A model generated the notes under the pieces. It saw nothing but the letters and a program-made list of their open reading frames with translations, was not told the origin of the DNA and made no database searches. Positions 7,454 through 15,093 of a DNA stretch of 61,715 nt are shown here, piece by piece. This stretch comes from an uncultured Lachnospiraceae bacterium (lineage in GTDB: Bacteria; Bacillota; Clostridia; Lachnospirales; Lachnospiraceae), in NCBI GenBank assembly GCA_910588815.1, contig CAJUQY010000008.1, forward strand, positions 1 to 61,715, given 5' to 3'. The translations under genes and the position numbers were made by a program. Position 1 is the first letter of the stretch, and each line of letters starts with the position of its first letter.

Positions 7454-8760
7454 GGCTGTCTGTAAAACGATTCCTGTCTCTTGGCCTGGCGGGGAGCCTG
7501 TTTCTTTCTCTGATCGGCTGTGGGGCGGGGAAGAGGCAGGACGGCAACCTGGCTGACAATGAGGAGAAGGAGAGGCTTGTGGTCAATTTGTTCGGTCCTA
7601 TGGAGAAATCCAAGCCGGACCTTAAGAACGTGGCGAGGAACGCTTTCGACCAGACGATCGCCATGGCGGAGGAACGGCTTGGGCTGACGGTGGAGTACCG
7701 GACTTATACGGCAGAGAATTATCAGGAGAAGACCTATGACGACGTAACGCTTGAACGTGTGAGGAATCACATGGACGATCTGTACCTGCTGAATCCGGAC
7801 ACCATTCAGGTTCTTGGTTCGGAGGGGAGTCTTGCCGATTTGTCTGACCTGGCCTGTGCAAAAAATCTGAGGGATGTGGTAAAAACGGCCAATACGGTGG
7901 ACGGAAAGCTGGTGGCCATTCCTCAGGAGGTGGTGGCACACGGCCTGTTTATCAACAAGGATCTGTTTGATAAGTATAAACTGAAGGTTCCGGATACGCC
8001 GGAGGAGTTTATGGAGTGCTGCCGGGTATTCAAGGAGAACGGCATTGAGACACCCATCGGCGCCAACCGCTGGTGGCTGGAGAATTTTGTGCTGGCCCAG
8101 GCTTACGCAGAGCTTTATAACGGGGACAGTACGGCGGAGCAGATTGAGGCTCTCAATAACGGTACGGCAAAGTACAGTGACTATATGCGGCCGGGCTTTG
8201 AATATCTGAAAGAATTGATCGACAAAGGCTATATTGACGCCGAGACGGCCTATACTTATGAGGCTATCGAGGGGGATGGCCCGGATTTCATGGCAGGAAA
8301 AACGCCAATTGTCATGGCCTACTGGTCGGCGGCCAATGCGGAGACCGCGTACGGGAAGCCGAATTTCAACCTGCAGGTGATTGGATTCCCCAGCAGCCTC
8401 GGGCAGATGCCGGTCATCTCCGTAACCGGTTACGCGGTTTCGGCCAATGCGGAGCATCTGGAGGAGGCTCTTGATGTTTTGGAAGTGGTACTCTCCGACG
8501 AAGCGCTCCGGCTGTATACGGAAAACAACCAGGTTATTTCCCCTTCCCAAAATGTGGAAGTTGACTGTATCGATGCCCTGAAGCCTCTCAATGACCGGGT
8601 TAATGAGGGAATTTATGTCCTCGGCTCCAATGCCGGTATGAAGGTGGAGCAGTGGGGCAATACCTGCCTGATTGTGCGGGAGCTGCTCAAAGGGGCTTCT
8701 GTGGATGAGTGTATGGCTATGTTTGATGAACTGCAGGAGGCTTCGCTCACGGAGCAGTAA
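7450..8760 (+). CDS. Extracellular solute-binding lipoprotein (family 1) coupled to the sensor kinase
   Basis: The N-terminus has a lipoprotein signal (basic MRLSVKR, hydrophobic core, lipobox LIGC with C24), so the protein should be anchored outside the membrane. The rest, about 410 residues, has the layout of family-1 ABC solute-binding proteins: a VVNLFGP first strand, a hinge region GKLVAIPQEVVAHGLFINKD, and a C-terminal lobe with GKTPIVMAYWSAAN. AAGGAGGAAGG precedes the ATG, which overlaps the kinase stop as ATGA. No permease or ATPase gene is nearby, which is unusual for a transporter component. A sensory role with the kinase is the simplest reading. The ligand is probably a sugar or oligosaccharide by family, but it is not known. 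Confidence 0.88.
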   Translation: MRLSVKRFLSLGLAGSLFLSLIGCGAGKRQDGNLADNEEKERLVVNLFGPMEKSKPDLKNVARNAFDQTIAMAEERLGLTVEYRTYTAENYQEKTYDDVTLERVRNHMDDLYLLNPDTIQVLGSEGSLADLSDLACAKNLRDVVKTANTVDGKLVAIPQEVVAHGLFINKDLFDKYKLKVPDTPEEFMECCRVFKENGIETPIGANRWWLENFVLAQAYAELYNGDSTAEQIEALNNGTAKYSDYMRPGFEYLKELIDKGYIDAETAYTYEAIEGDGPDFMAGKTPIVMAYWSAANAETAYGKPNFNLQVIGFPSSLGQMPVISVTGYAVSANAEHLEEALDVLEVVLSDEALRLYTENNQVISPSQNVEVDCIDALKPLNDRVNEGIYVLGSNAGMKVEQWGNTCLIVRELLKGASVDECMAMFDELQEASLTEQ

Positions 8761-8761
8761 A

Positions 8762-10117
8762 ATGAGGAGAAACATGAGACGGACGGTGATCATCGGCGGA
8801 GGGGCCGCCGGCATGACTGCGGCCATTGTTGCTGCCGGGGAGGGCGACGCGGTGACTCTTTTGGAGCACACAGACAGACTGGGAAGAAAGCTTCTCTCCA
8901 CGGGGAACGGCCGCTGCAATCTGACGAACCGGAGGCAGGGGGCAAAATTTTATCATTCGGAGAATCCTGATTTTCCGCTTCCGGCCCTTGGCCGGTTCGG
9001 TTTTTCCGAAACGCTCTGTTTTTTTGAAACGCTGGGACTTTTTTTCAAGGAGCGGGATGGGTATGTATATCCCCGCTCTTCCAAGGCCCAAACGGTCAGG
9101 GATGCGCTTCTTGCGGCCATTTTGGGACAGGGAGTGGATGTCCGGACGGAATGCAGGGTGACAAAAATCGAGGCGGCAGGAAGAAAGGCGCCGGAGAGGA
9201 AGACTTTAGGAAGCAAGCCGGCGAAAAACGGAAGAGAAGACCCGGAAGGCTCTGACGGAGCAGGGCGGTTTTTGGTGCGGACACAGGACACTTCGTTCGC
9301 GGCAGATGCAGTGATTCTCGCCTGCGGCGGGATGGCAGCGCCCTTTACCGGTTCTGACGGGAGCGGTTATGGGCTGGCCAAGGCTCTCGGCCACCGTCTG
9401 GTTCTGCCGGTGCCTGCCCTCACCGGACTTTTTGCCTCTTCCAATCCTTTGCGGAAGGCGGCCGGGGTCCGCACGGACGGAACTATCCTTCTGTATGTGG
9501 GGGAAGGAGAGGACAAGAGGCTTGTATGCCAGGACACGGGGGAGCTTCAAATTACGGATTACGGGATTTCAGGGATTCCAGTCTTCCAGGTGAGCCGGCA
9601 CGCCTCCAGGGCCCTCTCAGAGGGGATCGGGGTATCGGCTGCGCTTCACTTTCTTCCGGAGTATGGGCGGGAGGAGGCCAAGGATTTGATTTTCCGTATT
9701 TTCCGTACGCGGACCGATGCGGATCCTTCTTTTCTGCCCGATACGGGAAATCGGGACTGCATGCAGGTTCTCTGCGGCCTGTTCCCGGAAAAGCTGGCGG
9801 CCGTGCTGTTAAAAAGAGCGGGGATTCCTCTCCATGCCCCGGCAGGCCATCCGGGGGGAAAACAGCTGCAAAAGCTTTCGGAGCTTGTCTGTGGATTTCC
9901 GCTTGAGATTTCGGCGGCGGGGGATTTTTCCAGAGCCCAGGTGACGGCGGGCGGGATTGATACCAGGGAGGTTTGGGCGGAAACCATGGAGTCGAAGCTG
10001 GTTCCCGGCCTTTTTTTTGCCGGAGAGATTCTGGACGTGGACGGAGACTGCGGAGGTTATAATTTACAATGGGCATGGGCCAGCGGGTTTCTGGCCGGAA
10101 AGCAGGGGAGGCCATGA
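8762..10117 (+). CDS. NAD(P)/FAD-dependent oxidoreductase, BaiN/HI0933 family
   Basis: This flavoprotein of about 450 residues has an N-terminal FAD-binding motif (TVIIGGGAAGMTAA, G12-x-G14-x-x-G17), the family signature KLLSTGNGRCNLTN shortly after, and the C-terminal FAD motif GLFFAGEILDVDGDCGGYNLQ. Members include BaiN, a 3-dehydro-bile-acid reductase, but most are uncharacterised, so the substrate is unknown. I chose the ATG at 8762 (GGAG seven bases upstream); the ATG at 8774 is also possible with GAGGAG four bases upstream. It starts one base after the solute-binding protein's stop and ends in an ATGA overlap with the next flavoprotein gene. Confidence 0.88.
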   Translation: MRRNMRRTVIIGGGAAGMTAAIVAAGEGDAVTLLEHTDRLGRKLLSTGNGRCNLTNRRQGAKFYHSENPDFPLPALGRFGFSETLCFFETLGLFFKERDGYVYPRSSKAQTVRDALLAAILGQGVDVRTECRVTKIEAAGRKAPERKTLGSKPAKNGREDPEGSDGAGRFLVRTQDTSFAADAVILACGGMAAPFTGSDGSGYGLAKALGHRLVLPVPALTGLFASSNPLRKAAGVRTDGTILLYVGEGEDKRLVCQDTGELQITDYGISGIPVFQVSRHASRALSEGIGVSAALHFLPEYGREEAKDLIFRIFRTRTDADPSFLPDTGNRDCMQVLCGLFPEKLAAVLLKRAGIPLHAPAGHPGGKQLQKLSELVCGFPLEISAAGDFSRAQVTAGGIDTREVWAETMESKLVPGLFFAGEILDVDGDCGGYNLQWAWASGFLAGKQGRP

Positions 10118-11799
10118 TTCGTATTACGGGAATAAAGCTGATGCCGGGAGAGGGGGAAGAGCTTCTTCTCTCTAAAATCTGCAAAAAGCTCCGGCTTCAG
10201 GAGGAAGAGGTCAAGGCGTTTCATATTGTGAAGCGCTCCATTGACGCCAGGAAGAAAGAGGCTCCTTTTTATGTCTATCAGGTGGACGTGAAGGTGCGCG
10301 GGCGGGAGGCTTCCGCCCTTAAAGGCCTCAAGGGACCGGAGGTGCGGCTTATCCAGAAGGAGTCTTACCGGTTCCCCGGGGGAGCGGGGGAGAGCTTTCG
10401 GCACCGGCCGGTCATTGCGGGCACGGGGCCTGCCGGGCTTTTCTGCGGATATATGCTGGCCAAGGCGGGCTTTGCCCCGATTCTTCTGGAGCGGGGAGGC
10501 AGAGTCCCGGAACGGGTGACGGCGGTGGAGAGGTTTTGGAAGACCGGAATCCTGGACACGGAGTGCAACGTCCAGTTCGGGGAAGGGGGAGCGGGAACCT
10601 TTTCCGACGGGAAATTAAACACCATGGCCAAAGATCCCATGCTCCGGGGCAGAAAGGTTTTGGAGATTTTTGCCGCCATGGGGGCGGGAGATGAAATTCT
10701 CTATGACAGTAAGCCCCATATCGGGACGGATGTGCTGAAGTTGGTCCTCGGAAATCTCAGGCGGGAAATGGAACGCCTGGGGGCGGAATTTTATTTTCAC
10801 ACCAAGCTTGTGGATCTGGAAGTTTCCGGCGGAAGGCTTTCCGGGATTTTTGCGGAGGAGCAAGGGAGCGGGGAACGCCGCTTCTTTGAGACGGAGCATT
10901 TAATCCTCGCCGTCGGGCACAGCGCCAGGGATACCTTCCGGATGCTCTATGACCGGGGACTTTCTATGCATGCCAAGTCCTTTGCCGTGGGGCTCCGTAT
11001 GGAGCACCCCCAGTCCATGATCCAGAGGGCTCAGTACGGGGAGCGGTTTGCCGGTTTTTTTCCTCCGGCGCCATACAAGGTGACGGCCAGGGCTTCGGAC
11101 GGGAGAGGCGTTTACTCCTTCTGCATGTGCCCCGGCGGCTATGTGGTCAATGCCTCTTCGGAGAAGAACCGGCTGGCCGTAAACGGTATGAGCAACCGGG
11201 CCAGGGACGGGAGAAATGCCAACAGCGCCATCATCGTCACCGTCTCCCCGGAGGATTTTGTTCCGTTTTACGGCCAGGAGGCTTCAGACGGAAGCTTCAG
11301 ACCGGAGGGAGATGCCTTTTGCCCTGCCGGCAGGATACATCCCCTTGCCGGAGTGGAATTTCAGCGGCGGTTGGAGGAGCGGGCTTTCTTCCTGGGGGAC
11401 GGGGCCGTACCCATACAGCTCTACGGGGATTTTAAGGCAAACCGTACAAGCACGGGCCCGGGGGAGGTTCTTCCGGATACCATGGGAAAAAGCTGTTATG
11501 CCAACCTCCGGGGGCTTCTGCCGGATTTTGCGGGCCGGGCCATCATAGAGGGCGTGGAGTTCTGGGGAAAGAAGATTTCCGGCTTTGACCGCTATGACGC
11601 GGTTCTTTCCGGGGTGGAGAGCCGCACTTCTTCTCCGGTCCGGATGGAGCGGGACGAAAGACTCCGGGGAAGCATTCCCGGCATCTACCCCTGCGGGGAG
11701 GGGGCTGGATACGCCGGAGGTATCACTTCGGCGGCCATGGACGGAATCCGGGTGGCGGAGATGTTGGCCGGGGAGGAGAGGAGTTATGAAAGGTTCTGA
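10114..11799 (+). CDS. Uncharacterised FAD-dependent dehydrogenase (COG2509 type)
   Basis: This 561-residue flavoprotein carries an N-terminal ferredoxin-like domain of about 95 residues, then a Rossmann FAD motif VIAGTGPAGLF near residue 100. The family block ECNVQFGEGGAGTFSDGKLN and the C-terminal FAD-binding GIYPCGEGAGYAGGITSAAMDG follow. This layout is that of the COG2509 'FAD-dependent dehydrogenase' family, whose substrate is not known to me. The start at 10114 has AGGGGAGG upstream and overlaps the previous stop as ATGA. Its last 14 bases overlap the DUF3990 gene, which is probably an insertion between this gene and proB. Confidence 0.88.
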   Translation: MIRITGIKLMPGEGEELLLSKICKKLRLQEEEVKAFHIVKRSIDARKKEAPFYVYQVDVKVRGREASALKGLKGPEVRLIQKESYRFPGGAGESFRHRPVIAGTGPAGLFCGYMLAKAGFAPILLERGGRVPERVTAVERFWKTGILDTECNVQFGEGGAGTFSDGKLNTMAKDPMLRGRKVLEIFAAMGAGDEILYDSKPHIGTDVLKLVLGNLRREMERLGAEFYFHTKLVDLEVSGGRLSGIFAEEQGSGERRFFETEHLILAVGHSARDTFRMLYDRGLSMHAKSFAVGLRMEHPQSMIQRAQYGERFAGFFPPAPYKVTARASDGRGVYSFCMCPGGYVVNASSEKNRLAVNGMSNRARDGRNANSAIIVTVSPEDFVPFYGQEASDGSFRPEGDAFCPAGRIHPLAGVEFQRRLEERAFFLGDGAVPIQLYGDFKANRTSTGPGEVLPDTMGKSCYANLRGLLPDFAGRAIIEGVEFWGKKISGFDRYDAVLSGVESRTSSPVRMERDERLRGSIPGIYPCGEGAGYAGGITSAAMDGIRVAEMLAGEERSYERF

Positions 11800-12463
11800 A
11801 AAGGAAAATGGCTGTGCGGCTTTGGACAGTCAAAGGATTACCCTTTATCATGGTTCTAAATCAGGGATTTCCGGTGCGATCATGCCTGCAAGCCGGAAAC
11901 ACTGTGATTTTGGCCAGGGATTTTACATGGGGACAAACCGGATTCAGCCTCTTACTTTGATTTACAATTATCCAAATGCGAAACTGTATACGTTGAGTGC
12001 CGATCTGTCTGATCTCAGAATCCTTAACATGGAAGTTGGGCTGGATTGGGCATTGTTGGTTGCATATAACCGCGGAAAAATGGAATCAGTGAAAAGCTCT
12101 CCTATTTATGAGTATTTTGCAAATTTAAGGAAAGGCTGTGATATGGTCATCGGCTCGATTGCAAACGACCGAATGTTTGTTGTCCTTGACCGTTTTTTCA
12201 ATGGGGAGATCACGGATCTTGCGCTGATCCACAGCCTCTCGGCATTGAAACTTGGCCTGCAGTATGTCGCTTTGACGGAGAAAGCCTGCCGAAGGATAAA
12301 CATCCTTGAGGAATCCAGCCTTTCTGATGCTGATCGAGATAAGCTAAAACAGGAGAGTGAGTCAAACCGTTCTGCCGGAATTCGCATGGCAGATGAGATC
12401 TGTAAGAAATATCGCCGTGAGGGTCGTTTTTTTGATGAGATTATAAGTGAAAATAATGTTTAA
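11786..12463 (+). CDS. DUF3990 protein, ADP-ribosyltransferase-like, candidate toxin
   Basis: This 225-residue protein begins its conserved part with ITLYHGSKSG (H22), followed by CDFGQGFYMGTN (Y47), GCDMVIGSIANDRM and LGLQYVALTEKACRR. The YHGS / GFY / viGpiAND / Q-x-TEKA series is the hallmark of DUF3990 (PF13151), a family grouped with ADP-ribosyltransferases and reported beside small partner proteins in toxin-antitoxin-like pairs, as I recall it. The ATG at 11786 has GGAGGAG seven bases upstream and overlaps the preceding stop by 14 bases. The gene is more A+T-rich and uses codons differently from the flavoprotein gene before it, consistent with transfer. The next gene, 14 bases downstream, is the likely partner or antitoxin. 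Activity and target are unknown. Confidence 0.75.
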   Translation: MKGSEKENGCAALDSQRITLYHGSKSGISGAIMPASRKHCDFGQGFYMGTNRIQPLTLIYNYPNAKLYTLSADLSDLRILNMEVGLDWALLVAYNRGKMESVKSSPIYEYFANLRKGCDMVIGSIANDRMFVVLDRFFNGEITDLALIHSLSALKLGLQYVALTEKACRRINILEESSLSDADRDKLKQESESNRSAGIRMADEICKKYRREGRFFDEIISENNV

Positions 12464-12477
12464 GGCGGGGAAATGTG

Positions 12478-12900
12478 ATGGAAAATTTTTCACTGGAAAA
12501 GAGGCAGCTCTGTGACATTCAGGGCCGCTTGTTTGAGCTTGCGTTAAAAAACGGATACGATTGCCCGTCATTTATTGAGACTTTCATGAATAGTCGGACA
12601 GCCCGGGCTCTCGATGATGTCTATGATCGGTTGCAATGGGCCGGAGAGGAATATATTCTGGAGGAGTTGGATGATGAGGCAGGCGGGCTGAAAAAAGCTG
12701 GTATGATTTACCCTGTGGAGGTCATGTACTGGACAGGATACCTTTATCGTTACTGGCATTATTACACAGGTGAATTCAGCCGTGAAATCTATCAAATTGC
12801 CGATGCAGAAAGAATGAAGGAATCATGGCCCGGCTTCCATACGCTTGACGTCTCGATGGCTGTTGACGATTTGAAGGAAATTCACAGACTGAATTCGTAG
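12478..12900 (+). CDS. Unrecognised protein paired with DUF3990, candidate antitoxin
   Basis: This 140-residue, acidic, soluble protein is all-helical in appearance. It contains FIETFMNSRTARALDDVYDR and WAGEEYILEELDDEAGG in the first half, and YWTGYLYRYWHYYTGEFSREIY, rich in aromatics, in the second. I do not recognise a named family. It begins 14 bases after the DUF3990 stop, preceded by GGCGGGG, and shares the lower G+C of that gene. The arrangement of a DUF3990 gene followed by a small acidic partner suggests an antitoxin or immunity function, but that is inference from position only. The promoter of proB lies just after the stop. Confidence 0.6.
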   Translation: MENFSLEKRQLCDIQGRLFELALKNGYDCPSFIETFMNSRTARALDDVYDRLQWAGEEYILEELDDEAGGLKKAGMIYPVEVMYWTGYLYRYWHYYTGEFSREIYQIADAERMKESWPGFHTLDVSMAVDDLKEIHRLNS

Positions 12901-12934
12901 GGCAGCAGCCGTCAGCGTTTTTTTGCGGGCATTC

Positions 12935-12963
12935 TTGCCAAGTGAACGGATTTTTGATAAAAT
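12935..12963 (+). promoter_or_regulatory. Promoter of the proline (proB) operon
   Basis: TTGCCA at 12935-12940 and TAAAAT at 12958-12963 have a 17-base spacer. This promoter makes the pro operon independent of the inserted DUF3990 pair upstream. The untranslated leader would be about 50 bases, too short for a T-box. Confidence 0.7.
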
Positions 12964-13021
12964 AGAAATGTTAGGCCGCTGCCCGGAGGACAGGCGGGAA
13001 AGGAAAATGGAGACATACGTC

Positions 13022-13864
13022 ATGGACAGAAAAACGAGACTTCTTGGGAAGCGGCGGGTGGTGGTGAAAATCGGCTCGTCTTCCCTGACTCACAAATATA
13101 CGGGTTTTTTGAATCTCAACAAGGTGGAAAAGCTGGCGAGGGTTCTCTGTGACCTGAGAAACCAGGGCATGGAGGTGGTGCTGGTAAGCTCCGGCGCCGG
13201 CGCCGTAGGCAGAAAGACCATGGGCTATATGGAACGGCCGGATGTCCTGCCGGTGAAGCAGGCGCTGGCGGCGGTGGGGCAGGCCAAGCTGATGATGACT
13301 TATCAGAAGCTTTTTTCGGAGTATAACCAGGTGGTGGCCCAGATTTTGATGACGAAGACCACCATGCTCAATGAAGAATCCAGGAGGAATGCCAGGAATA
13401 CCTTTGACGAGCTTCTTGCCATGGGAGTGATACCCATTGTCAATGAAAACGACACGGTGGCCACCCATGAGATCGAGTTCGGGGACAATGACCGGCTCTC
13501 CGCCATCGTGGCGGCGGTGATCGGCGCGGATCTTCTGATTCTGCTCTCGGATATTGACGGGCTCTATGAGGATGATCCCAGGGTGAATCCCAAGGCCGCT
13601 TTTGTCGACGAGGTGGCAGAGATCACGGACGGCCTTGTGGAGATGGGGAAGGATACCACCGGAAGCAGCGTGGGAACAGGGGGCATGTCTGCCAAAATTG
13701 TGGCTGCAAGAATGGCCACCGACGCGGGCATTGACATGGTGATCACCAATGGGGACGATGTGGAGAATATTTACCGGGTTCTTGGCGGGGAGCCGGTGGG
13801 GACTTTATTCTTGGCCCATAAAAACAGAAATTTTGACCTGATGGAGTATTTGACGGCCTATTGA
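13022..13864 (+). CDS. proB: Glutamate 5-kinase, short form
   Basis: ProB phosphorylates glutamate at the gamma-carboxyl, the first step of proline synthesis. The amino-acid-kinase fold is clear: VVVKIGSSSLT at the N-terminus, VLVSSGAGAVG, PIVNENDTV, GDNDRLSAIVA, LSDIDGLYEDDPR and GTGGMSAKIVAA. At 280 residues it lacks the C-terminal PUA domain of long ProB forms. The ATG at 13022 has GGAG nine bases upstream. The ATG at 13007 is the alternative, with a poorly spaced AAAGGA. Its enzymatic partner ProA is encoded 1.8 kb downstream in the same operon, as part of a fusion protein. Confidence 0.94.
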   Translation: MDRKTRLLGKRRVVVKIGSSSLTHKYTGFLNLNKVEKLARVLCDLRNQGMEVVLVSSGAGAVGRKTMGYMERPDVLPVKQALAAVGQAKLMMTYQKLFSEYNQVVAQILMTKTTMLNEESRRNARNTFDELLAMGVIPIVNENDTVATHEIEFGDNDRLSAIVAAVIGADLLILLSDIDGLYEDDPRVNPKAAFVDEVAEITDGLVEMGKDTTGSSVGTGGMSAKIVAARMATDAGIDMVITNGDDVENIYRVLGGEPVGTLFLAHKNRNFDLMEYLTAY

Positions 13865-13886
13865 GGCTTTATAAGGAGCGGAAACC

Positions 13887-14735
13887 ATGAAAAAAGCGGG
13901 ACTTGTTTTGGAGGGCGGCGCGACCCGGGGGATCTTTACCTCAGGCGTTCTGGATTTTCTGATGGAGCGGGATTTGTACCTGCCTTATGTGATCGGCGTC
14001 TCGGCGGGGGCCTGTAATGGAATTGACTATGTGGCCGGACAAATCGGCCGGACCAGGAACTGCATCATTCCTCCGGATAAGGACAGCCGGTATATTGATG
14101 TCAGACGCGCCTTAAAGACGGGCAATCTCTTTGACATGGATTTGATTTTTGACAAGTATCCAAAAGAGGTTTTCCCCTTTGATTTCGAGGCTTACAAACG
14201 TTCGGATATCCGTCTCGAAATGGCAGTGACCAACTGCATTACGGGGAAAGCGGAGTATCTGGACGACAGGGAGGACGAGCTTCGGCTTCTCTCGATCTGC
14301 CGCGCCTCCTGCAGCATGCCGATCGCCTCAAAGATGGTGGAGGTGGACGGCATTCCCTATATGGACGGAGGCCTGGCGGATTCGGTTCCCATTGTCCGGA
14401 TGCTGCGGCAGGGGTATAAAAGGTGCGTGGTGGTGCTGACCAGGAACGCCGGATACCGGAAGAAGCTTTCCAAAAAGGCCGCCGTGATTTATCAGGCGGC
14501 TTATAAGGCGTATCCAGAGCTTGTAAAGGCGGCGTACAGAAGACCTTTGGTCTATAACCGCACCATGGATCTCATCGACCGTCTGGAACGGGAGGGGCAT
14601 ATTTTTGTGATACGGCCCCGGGTGCCGGTGGTATCCCGGACGGAACAGCGGCCGGAGGTACTTGACGCCTTTTACCGCCATGGCTATGAGAGCATGAAGG
14701 TGCGATATGAGGAACTGCTTGCTTATCTCCATTGA
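13887..14735 (+). CDS. Patatin-like phospholipase family protein
   Basis: This 282-residue protein has the patatin catalytic dyad: the oxyanion box LEGGATRGIFTSGVLD at the N-terminus, the nucleophile elbow GVSAG (S39) and the DGG motif MDGGLADSVP (D160). It resembles the bacterial YjjU/RssA-like branch, cytosolic proteins of unknown lipid substrate. No signal peptide or membrane segment is seen. It follows proB by 22 bases with a TAAGGAGCGG site. Why it sits in a proline operon is not clear; the arrangement may only reflect co-transcription. Confidence 0.88.
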   Translation: MKKAGLVLEGGATRGIFTSGVLDFLMERDLYLPYVIGVSAGACNGIDYVAGQIGRTRNCIIPPDKDSRYIDVRRALKTGNLFDMDLIFDKYPKEVFPFDFEAYKRSDIRLEMAVTNCITGKAEYLDDREDELRLLSICRASCSMPIASKMVEVDGIPYMDGGLADSVPIVRMLRQGYKRCVVVLTRNAGYRKKLSKKAAVIYQAAYKAYPELVKAAYRRPLVYNRTMDLIDRLEREGHIFVIRPRVPVVSRTEQRPEVLDAFYRHGYESMKVRYEELLAYLH

Positions 14736-14848
14736 GCGGCTATGCAGGCACAGAACGTCCGGCGGAAGGGGTGAAGGAAGGATGCACCATATTTGTTACC
14801 CGGCAAAGAGGGACCTGCAATACTGCGGCACACAGAATGGAGGAAACG

Positions 14849-15082
14849 ATGACAGAGAAGGAAATCAACCGGATCAATGAATTGTACCACAAGTCTAAGA
14901 AGGAGGGGCTTACGGATGAGGAAAAGGCGGAGCAGGCGAAGCTCAGGCAGGATTATATTCTGGCGGTCCGTAAGAATCTGAGAGGGACTTTAAATAATGT
15001 CAGCATTCTGGAACCGGACGGTTCGGTGACAGAGCTTAAGAAAGTGGCCAAGCGGAAGGCAAAGAGAAAGAGAGAGTCGTGA
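14849..15082 (+). CDS. DUF896 (YnzC-like) small protein
   Basis: This 77-residue, highly charged helical protein begins MTEKEINRINELYHKSKKEG and contains LTDEEKAEQAKLRQDYI, the signature of DUF896 (Bacillus YnzC/YneN). The family forms a short helical hairpin, and its function is not well defined. The ATG at 14849 has GGAGG five bases upstream; longer in-frame starts reach back into the patatin-like gene and lack sites. The basic C-terminus (KRKAKRKRES) follows the conserved helices. The stop overlaps the next frame's upstream GTG. Confidence 0.88.
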   Translation: MTEKEINRINELYHKSKKEGLTDEEKAEQAKLRQDYILAVRKNLRGTLNNVSILEPDGSVTELKKVAKRKAKRKRES

Positions 15083-15093
15083 GGGGGCGGGCA

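Noticed and set aside
7423..8919. 498-residue open frame on the minus strand opposite the solute-binding protein gene
   Set aside because: It is antisense to a clear lipoprotein gene, has no ribosome site, and its composition (rich in H, R, L, I) is that of an antisense shadow of a G+C-rich gene. No domain was recognised.
12958..13022. T-box or other riboswitch in the proB leader
   Set aside because: The leader from the predicted promoter is only about 50 bases, too short for a T-box, and no specifier or antiterminator structure is seen.
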